DNA of 11,640 bases, taken from assembly GCA_030596145.1 (NCBI GenBank), contig JAUVKS010000032.1:1-11640 (forward strand), given 5' to 3'. Shown one piece after another: positions 7,638 to 11,640 of this stretch. Positions within the stretch are counted from its first letter, which is position 1. Each line of letters starts with the position of its first letter. The notes beneath the pieces were generated by a model. That model was not told the origin of the DNA. It was given only the letters and a program-made list of their open reading frames with translations, and did no database searches. Made by a program: the position numbers and the translations under genes. Origin of the DNA: Pseudomonadota bacterium. GTDB taxonomy: Bacteria; Desulfobacterota; Syntrophia; Syntrophales; JADFWA01.

Positions 7638-8621
7638 CTACCAAATCAATATTTCAGAATTCCAGTCATATGTACCATCACCGTTTGTATCTGCCTCAAC
7701 CTGATAGGTCGTCGGAGAAAGCACTGTTAGCCGAGCATTCGTACTACCACCACCAATGCCCGTATCACCTATCACAACGAGGACGCCATCGGATGGGAAG
7801 TAATTATCGTAATAGATGCGAAAGGGAGTGGGGGTGGTAATAATCACGTAGCCATAATCTGGATCGAAATATCTACCTGATACTTCAACATCTACATAGT
7901 CCCACCCTACGGTTACGGTCATGTTATAGTCCTCAACCAAACAGACTTCCCCCGTGCTATTGTCCCGCAACAACATGGTCATAATCATAATAGCGGAAGA
8001 GCCAGTGACATCCACTGAAATGTCACCGTCAAGTGTGAAAGAATCGCTGCCCAAGGTACCAGTAAGGTTATTGAAAGAAAAGCTGAAGTTTAGCAACTCT
8101 TCGTAAATATCAACCTGTCCGGAGAAACTCGCGCCACCAGAAATGGTAACCCCATCATCACAATAATTAATAAATGTGGCACTACCAGAGAAATCTCCAG
8201 TTTCATCATCAACTCTTACAGTATAAGAAGCACTGCCTCCACAATCACCATAAATCGTATCACTCTCAGTGTAAATGGTGCCAACAAATGAGCCACTCGA
8301 TCTGGACATCAAGTCCACCTGACGAAGTGCACCCTCCAAAACCTGTGATACCTTCAACATACGCGGGCGACCGACATTTCCACTCTGCCCAGTCTGAATG
8401 GCGCCCACATTGCCAATTACAGCACCGGTGTGTCCGCCCTGGTATGCTCCAGTGACGAGATCTTCGGCATTATTTTCATCAATCGTGGCTTGGGTTATAA
8501 GTCCTGTATAAGAAGCACCAGCTGGACTTCCTCCACCTCCGCCGCCACCGCCACATGCCGTTAAAGATACTGCCAACAAAACCGCTAATCCTACCCCCAT
8601 AATTCTCAAACTGTTTTTCAT
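7638..8621 (-). CDS. Putative surface or periplasmic lipoprotein, Gly-rich linker, function unknown
   Basis: Unrecognised 327-residue protein. The N-terminus is a clear lipoprotein signal: MKNSLR, a hydrophobic core, and the lipobox LTAC with the modified cysteine at C23. Eight glycines follow (24-31), a flexible tether. The stretch YTGLITQATIDENNAEDLVT (38-57) starts the mature domain; I recall similar lines in uncharacterised deltaproteobacterial lipoproteins, but this is a memory and not a search. The body is Gly/Ser/Thr/Asp-rich with alternating hydrophobic residues (SGSFVGTIYTES, GSASYTVRVDDETGDFSGSA), suggesting a secreted beta-sandwich or beta-solenoid. The end carries DTNGDGTYDW (311-320), an Asp-rich loop like EF-hand-type calcium sites. 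The start at 8621 has AAGGAGGAA about 7 bases upstream. First gene of a probable pair with the barrel gene, and divergent from the AGPS-like gene. Confidence 0.8.
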   Translation of the reverse strand: MKNSLRIMGVGLAVLLAVSLTACGGGGGGGGSPAGASYTGLITQATIDENNAEDLVTGAYQGGHTGAVIGNVGAIQTGQSGNVGRPRMLKVSQVLEGALRQVDLMSRSSGSFVGTIYTESDTIYGDCGGSASYTVRVDDETGDFSGSATFINYCDDGVTISGGASFSGQVDIYEELLNFSFSFNNLTGTLGSDSFTLDGDISVDVTGSSAIMIMTMLLRDNSTGEVCLVEDYNMTVTVGWDYVDVEVSGRYFDPDYGYVIITTPTPFRIYYDNYFPSDGVLVVIGDTGIGGGSTNARLTVLSPTTYQVEADTNGDGTYDWNSEILIW

Positions 8622-8640
8622 AACGCTTTCCTCCTTACCC

Positions 8641-8670
8641 CTGTCATTTTTGATAAACCCCCAATGACAG
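8641..8670. repeat. Inverted repeat in the leader of the lipoprotein gene
   Basis: Perfect 8-bp arms CTGTCATT and AATGACAG separated by 14 bases. It ends about 20 bases before the lipoprotein start codon, just upstream of the AAGGAGG ribosome site. It could be a leader RNA hairpin or a regulator site. The neighbouring stretch to about 8770 is A/T-rich with no gene; I see no convincing promoter for the lipoprotein in it. Confidence 0.4.
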
Positions 8671-8776
8671 ATAACAGGTACAGCTCATAGTTCCCTCTTT
8701 TAATATCTGTTAAGGAATTGAAACTTGAAATCTTTTGCTATATGATATGGAACTTATAAAGAATATTTGAAATAAT

Positions 8777-8806
8777 TTGTCAAGTTTTTTCGTATCATGG
8801 TATAAT
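8777..8806 (+). promoter_or_regulatory. Sigma-70 promoter of the AGPS-like gene
   Basis: TTGTCA (-35, 8777-8782), an 18-base spacer, then a consensus TATAAT (-10, 8801-8806). The -10 ends 26 bases before the ATG at 8833, leaving a short leader with the ribosome site GGGAGGA (8820-8826) six bases before the start. No palindromic operator is evident over it. Confidence 0.65.
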
Positions 8807-8832
8807 AATAAATTGTTACAGGGAGGAATGTT

Positions 8833-10425
8833 ATGCAGCGGTGGAATGGTTGGGGTGATAAAAATCTTTATGTCGATCTTACGCCTCAAGCCCATGAGCT
8901 TTTGCAGGAACTGCTTGGTGAAGGAACACCCAAAGAGGAATATCCTCTTGAAAAGTTGATAAATCATGTCCCTCGTTCACGTATGCCCCGGCATCCCGTT
9001 ATCTCTACCGATCCGAAAGAAAGGATTAATCATGCCCATGGCCAGAGTCTTCCTGACTGGATAGCCCTGCGGGGAGGAACACTGCGACGGTTTCCCGATG
9101 GCGTGGCACTCCCGAATACACTTGACGAGGTTCAGGAACTCCTGAGTTTCGCCGGCAAGCATAAAATCATCGTCATTCCCTATGGCGGCGGCACGAGCGT
9201 CCTGGGCCACCTTGATGTGCCGGAAGTGAAAAGACCGGTACTGAGCTTATCCCTCAAACATCTAAACCGATTGATTGACCTTGACCCCTACAGTTTACTC
9301 GCCACCTTTGAGGCCGGAATTCAAGGCCCCGATCTTGAAGCACAACTGAGAGCCAAGAAATTTACATTGGGACATTATCCACAGTCTTTTGAATATTCTT
9401 CGCTTGGCGGCTGGGTAGTCACCCGTGCGTGTGGTCAGGAATCCACATATTACGGAAGGATGGACGAGCTCTTCGCAGGTGGAGAATTATTGACTCCAAA
9501 AGGTACCATGCAGTTCCCTCCCTTCCCTGCTTCAGCAGCGGGACCTGATCTCAGACATTTCCTGCTTGGATCGGAAGGAAGATTGGGGATTCTGACTAAA
9601 GTTACAGTTAGAATTTCTCCACTCCCTGAAAGAAATGATATACATGGCGTCTTCTTCCCCTCCTGGGAAAATGCCGTGGATGCAGTCAAAAAGCTGGCTA
9701 TCAGTCATTTGCCCTTTTCCATGATACGCTTGAGTAGTCCGGTAGAAACAACAACCAATCTGACTCTGGCCGGACATGAAAAGCAGATTTCTCTCCTCAA
9801 GCGTTATCTTCGTCTGAGAAGCATTCCCGAAGAAGAGGCCTGTATGTGCTTGATTGGTTTTATCGGTTCACAACGATTTGTTAAGGCGGCCCGGCGGGAG
9901 GCCTTTTCTATTATCAGCCGGAACAAAGGCGTTTCCACAGGAAAAATGATGGGAGAGGCTTGGAAAAAGAATCGCTTTCGTGCCCCATATTTACGCAACA
10001 CCCTGTGGGATACGGGTTATGCAGTCGATACGCTGGAGACGGCCGTAACGTGGAACAAAGTTACTTCGACGATGCAGTCCATTGAAAAGGCTCTTGGCAA
10101 TGGTTTGGCATCATGGAATGAAAAGGTACATGTTTTTACACATCTTTCGAGTATCTATCCAACAGGTTCAAGCATCTATACAACATTCGTATTTCGTCTG
10201 GCTCAAACGCCGGAGGAAACGCTGGCCCGCTGGAAGGCCCTAAAGGAATCGGCAAGTCATGCTATTGTCGCGGCCGGCGGAACAATCAGTCATCAGCATG
10301 GCGTGGGAGTTGACCATAAACCCTATATAGAAGCTGAAAAAGGACCAATTGGGATGAGTACGATAAGACAAATTTGCTCCCATATTGACCCCGATCAGCG
10401 TATGAACCCGACGAAACTGGTTTAG
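8833..10425 (+). CDS. FAD-binding oxidoreductase resembling alkyldihydroxyacetonephosphate synthase (AGPS)
   Basis: Flavoprotein of 530 residues in the vanillyl-alcohol-oxidase superfamily (FAD_binding_4 plus FAD-oxidase C-terminal domain). Eukaryotic AGPS replaces the acyl chain of acyl-DHAP with a fatty alcohol, forming the ether bond of ether lipids. AGPS-like features in order: RWNGWGD (3-9), RFPDGVALP (86-94), the FAD pyrophosphate loop PYGGGTSV (116-123), SFEYSSLGGWVVTRACG (185-201), GSEGRLGILT (246-255), YLRNTLWD with R388 near the active-site Arg of AGPS, SSIYTTF with Y449 in the place of the catalytic Tyr, and SHQHGVG (486-492), matching the AGPS SHHHGVG with one His replaced by Gln. 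There is no signal peptide. The start is fixed by GGGAGGA six bases upstream. Alternatives are a glycolate- or lactate-type FAD dehydrogenase, but the overall motif order fits AGPS best. The next gene on the strand is a GlpD-type dehydrogenase 120 bp away. Confidence 0.85.
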   Translation: MQRWNGWGDKNLYVDLTPQAHELLQELLGEGTPKEEYPLEKLINHVPRSRMPRHPVISTDPKERINHAHGQSLPDWIALRGGTLRRFPDGVALPNTLDEVQELLSFAGKHKIIVIPYGGGTSVLGHLDVPEVKRPVLSLSLKHLNRLIDLDPYSLLATFEAGIQGPDLEAQLRAKKFTLGHYPQSFEYSSLGGWVVTRACGQESTYYGRMDELFAGGELLTPKGTMQFPPFPASAAGPDLRHFLLGSEGRLGILTKVTVRISPLPERNDIHGVFFPSWENAVDAVKKLAISHLPFSMIRLSSPVETTTNLTLAGHEKQISLLKRYLRLRSIPEEEACMCLIGFIGSQRFVKAARREAFSIISRNKGVSTGKMMGEAWKKNRFRAPYLRNTLWDTGYAVDTLETAVTWNKVTSTMQSIEKALGNGLASWNEKVHVFTHLSSIYPTGSSIYTTFVFRLAQTPEETLARWKALKESASHAIVAAGGTISHQHGVGVDHKPYIEAEKGPIGMSTIRQICSHIDPDQRMNPTKLV

Positions 10426-10439
10426 AAGAAAATCCCCCT

Positions 10440-10466
10440 AAGTCCCCCTTTACAAAAGGGGGACTT
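10440..10466 (+). terminator. C-rich hairpin after the AGPS-like gene; terminator and likely dispersed repeat
   Basis: Perfect 12-bp arms AAGTCCCCCTTT and AAAGGGGGACTT around a 3-base loop ACA, ending in a TTTT run at 10465-10468, 14 bases after the stop codon. A second CCCCCT tract precedes it (AATCCCCCTA at 10431-10440). A strong GC stem with a short T tail could stop transcription in either direction. This CCCCCTAAGTCCCCCTTT style resembles dispersed intergenic repeats known in many environmental bacterial genomes; that is from memory. Confidence 0.6.
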
Positions 10467-10475
10467 TTAATATGT

Positions 10476-10505
10476 TAAACCCTTAAGTGAACAGTATTGG
10501 GTTTA
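10476..10505. repeat. Short inverted repeat upstream of glpD
   Basis: TAAACCC and GGGTTTA, 7-bp perfect arms 16 bases apart, in the non-coding stretch between the hairpin and the glpD start. It is weak and could be chance or an edge of the same repeat cluster. The remainder up to 10545 has GACAGGGATCAGAAGTCAGAAC, low-complexity purine-rich DNA with no clear promoter. Confidence 0.3.
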
Positions 10506-10545
10506 GAAGACAGGGATCAGAAGTCAGAACAAAAGACTGTAAGAC

Positions 10546-11640
10546 ATGAACATTAACGATCTACCTGAAAACTGGGATTTGATTGTCATAGGAGGCGGTA
10601 TTACCGGCGCGGGCATTTTCCGTGAAGCTGCCTATGGAGGAATGCGTGTGCTTCTCGTGGAACGAATGGATTTTGCGTGGGGGACTTCAAGCCGTTCTTC
10701 AAAACTGGTTCATGGGGGGTTGCGGTATCTTAAAGAGGGTAAGTTGCTGCTGACCATGGCAGCCGTGGAGGAACGCGAGCGTCTACTCAAGGAGGCCCCC
10801 GGGCTGGTTGAGCTTCTTGGTTTTTTGATGCCCGTTTATAAAGATCAGAGCCCCGGGAAGACAACCCTCAGTGTGGGCCTCACACTTTATGATGTGATGG
10901 CCCTTGAAAAGCAGCATAAATTTTACGACGCGCGGGAATTCTCCATGCTGCTGCCACGTGTGAAGCAAGAAGGCCTTATCGGGGGTTTCCATTTTTTTGA
11001 TGCTCAGGTTGATGATGCCAGGCTGGTCCTGAGATTGATTAATGATGCCGTTGAATCAGGCGCCTCGGCAATAAATTACACCTCGGTAACCGAAATAAAA
11101 CGCAATGCCAAAGGTAATGTTGTTGGTGTTACGATTGAGGACACGGAAACGCGTTTGACGAAAACACTTTCAACCCGCGCAGTCATCAATGCCACAGGTA
11201 CCTGGGCTGAAATGTTGCATCCCTCACCGGATCCGAATCTTCATCTTCGTCCTTTACGAGGTAGTCATATCATTTTCCCTTCCTGGGCTTTGCCCGTCGC
11301 CCAGGCTGTGAGCTTTATTCATCCCGCGGATCACAGACCTATCTTCATCATTCCCTGGGAAGGGGCTGTTCTCCTGGGAACAACCGATCTTGACCACGAA
11401 GAGGATATATCCATCGAGCCCGTCATTACCGAAGAAGAAATTTCATACCTCATGGGAGGGTTACAATCATTTTTTCCTTCCCTCGATGTTTCTATTGATA
11501 ATTGTGTTTCCACATTCGCGGGGCTCAGACCTGTGCTTAGCAAAGGAGAGCTATCTCCTTCGGAGGAATCACGCGATCACGTCATCTGGGTTGACAGTGG
11601 ACTTGTGACAATAACAGGGGGGAAACTCACGACATTTCGC
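10546..11640 (+). CDS. glpD: FAD-dependent glycerol-3-phosphate dehydrogenase (GlpD/GlpA family), C-terminus beyond window
   Basis: Oxidises sn-glycerol-3-phosphate to dihydroxyacetone phosphate, passing electrons through FAD to the membrane quinone pool. The frame is open for 365 residues to the right edge; aerobic-type GlpD is about 500, so the C-terminal domain is missing. Seen in order: the Rossmann FAD loop VIGGGITGAG (14-23, G16-x-G18-x2-G21), E39 closing the second strand, SSRSSKLVHGGLRYL (48-62) which is a GlpD hallmark, FDAQVDDARL (151-160), INATGTWAE (214-222), RPLRGSHIIF (235-244), IIPWEGAVLLGTTD (268-281), FAGLRPVL (324-331) and TITGGKLTTFR (355-365). An in-frame TAA lies two codons before the ATG, so this is the first possible ATG. 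No good ribosome site precedes it (only GTAAGAC). The symbol could be glpA if it belongs to the three-subunit anaerobic enzyme; downstream genes would decide. Confidence 0.92.
   Translation, partial: MNINDLPENWDLIVIGGGITGAGIFREAAYGGMRVLLVERMDFAWGTSSRSSKLVHGGLRYLKEGKLLLTMAAVEERERLLKEAPGLVELLGFLMPVYKDQSPGKTTLSVGLTLYDVMALEKQHKFYDAREFSMLLPRVKQEGLIGGFHFFDAQVDDARLVLRLINDAVESGASAINYTSVTEIKRNAKGNVVGVTIEDTETRLTKTLSTRAVINATGTWAEMLHPSPDPNLHLRPLRGSHIIFPSWALPVAQAVSFIHPADHRPIFIIPWEGAVLLGTTDLDHEEDISIEPVITEEEISYLMGGLQSFFPSLDVSIDNCVSTFAGLRPVLSKGELSPSEESRDHVIWVDSGLVTITGGKLTTFR

Noticed and set aside
7510..7644. Longer N-terminus for the outer-membrane protein
   Set aside because: It is not signal-like, overlaps the lipoprotein stop, and the ATG at 7509 has both a good ribosome site and a proper signal peptide.
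8710..8967. Minus-strand frame of 85 codons opposite the start of the AGPS-like gene
   Set aside because: It overlaps the strong promoter and start of a well-supported gene, and its composition reflects A/T-rich DNA.
1..11640. tRNA, rRNA, CRISPR array, transposase, toxin-antitoxin or phage genes
   Set aside because: I looked for cloverleaf-like segments, regularly spaced repeats and transposase or integrase motifs in the gaps and frames and saw none.

Overview
The window reads as chromosomal DNA of a Gram-negative bacterium: it has two Sec/lipobox-type lipoproteins, an outer-membrane barrel, a tripartite RND efflux system and strong GGAGG-type ribosome sites. A small 2x[4Fe-4S] ferredoxin beside an SRPBCC protein, and an alkyl-DHAP-synthase-like flavoprotein beside a GlpD-type dehydrogenase, suggest an anaerobe, perhaps of the Desulfobacterota (the old Deltaproteobacteria). 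That placement is inference from gene style; there is no rRNA or other marker gene here. I found no tRNA, rRNA, CRISPR array, IS element or phage gene.

Layout. (1) Positions 1-5630, minus strand: a compact efflux operon read right to left, TetR regulator > outer-membrane factor lipoprotein > membrane-fusion protein > RND inner-membrane pump. The pump runs off the left edge. The junctions are tight: a 4-bp ATGA overlap, a 34-bp gap, and a TAA directly abutting an ATG. The regulator has a well-formed promoter with a perfect TTGACA. Two related palindromes sit on the spacer and on the -10/start region, which predicts autorepression and drug- or lipid-responsive control of the whole operon. (2) Positions 5786-6597, minus strand: a ferredoxin gene followed 29 bp later by an SRPBCC (START/polyketide-cyclase fold) gene. 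(3) Positions 6682-8621, minus strand: a glycine-rich surface lipoprotein gene followed by an outer-membrane beta-barrel gene, both of unknown function, with a hairpin between them. (4) Positions 8833-11640, plus strand: a divergently transcribed FAD enzyme closely resembling alkyldihydroxyacetonephosphate synthase, then a C-rich hairpin, then an FAD-dependent glycerol-3-phosphate dehydrogenase (GlpD/GlpA family) that runs off the right edge.

How the genes may work together. The first block is a self-regulated export pump. The last block links glycerol-3-phosphate and DHAP chemistry to a possible ether-lipid step: GlpD makes DHAP, and an AGPS-type enzyme swaps the acyl group of acyl-DHAP for an alkyl group. 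The middle genes carry no decisive functional clue. Nothing in the window is clearly a new defence or mobile system. The best leads are the AGPS-like/GlpD pair, the paired TetR operators, the ferredoxin with its long charged tail next to an SRPBCC protein, and the unexplained lipoprotein/barrel pair.
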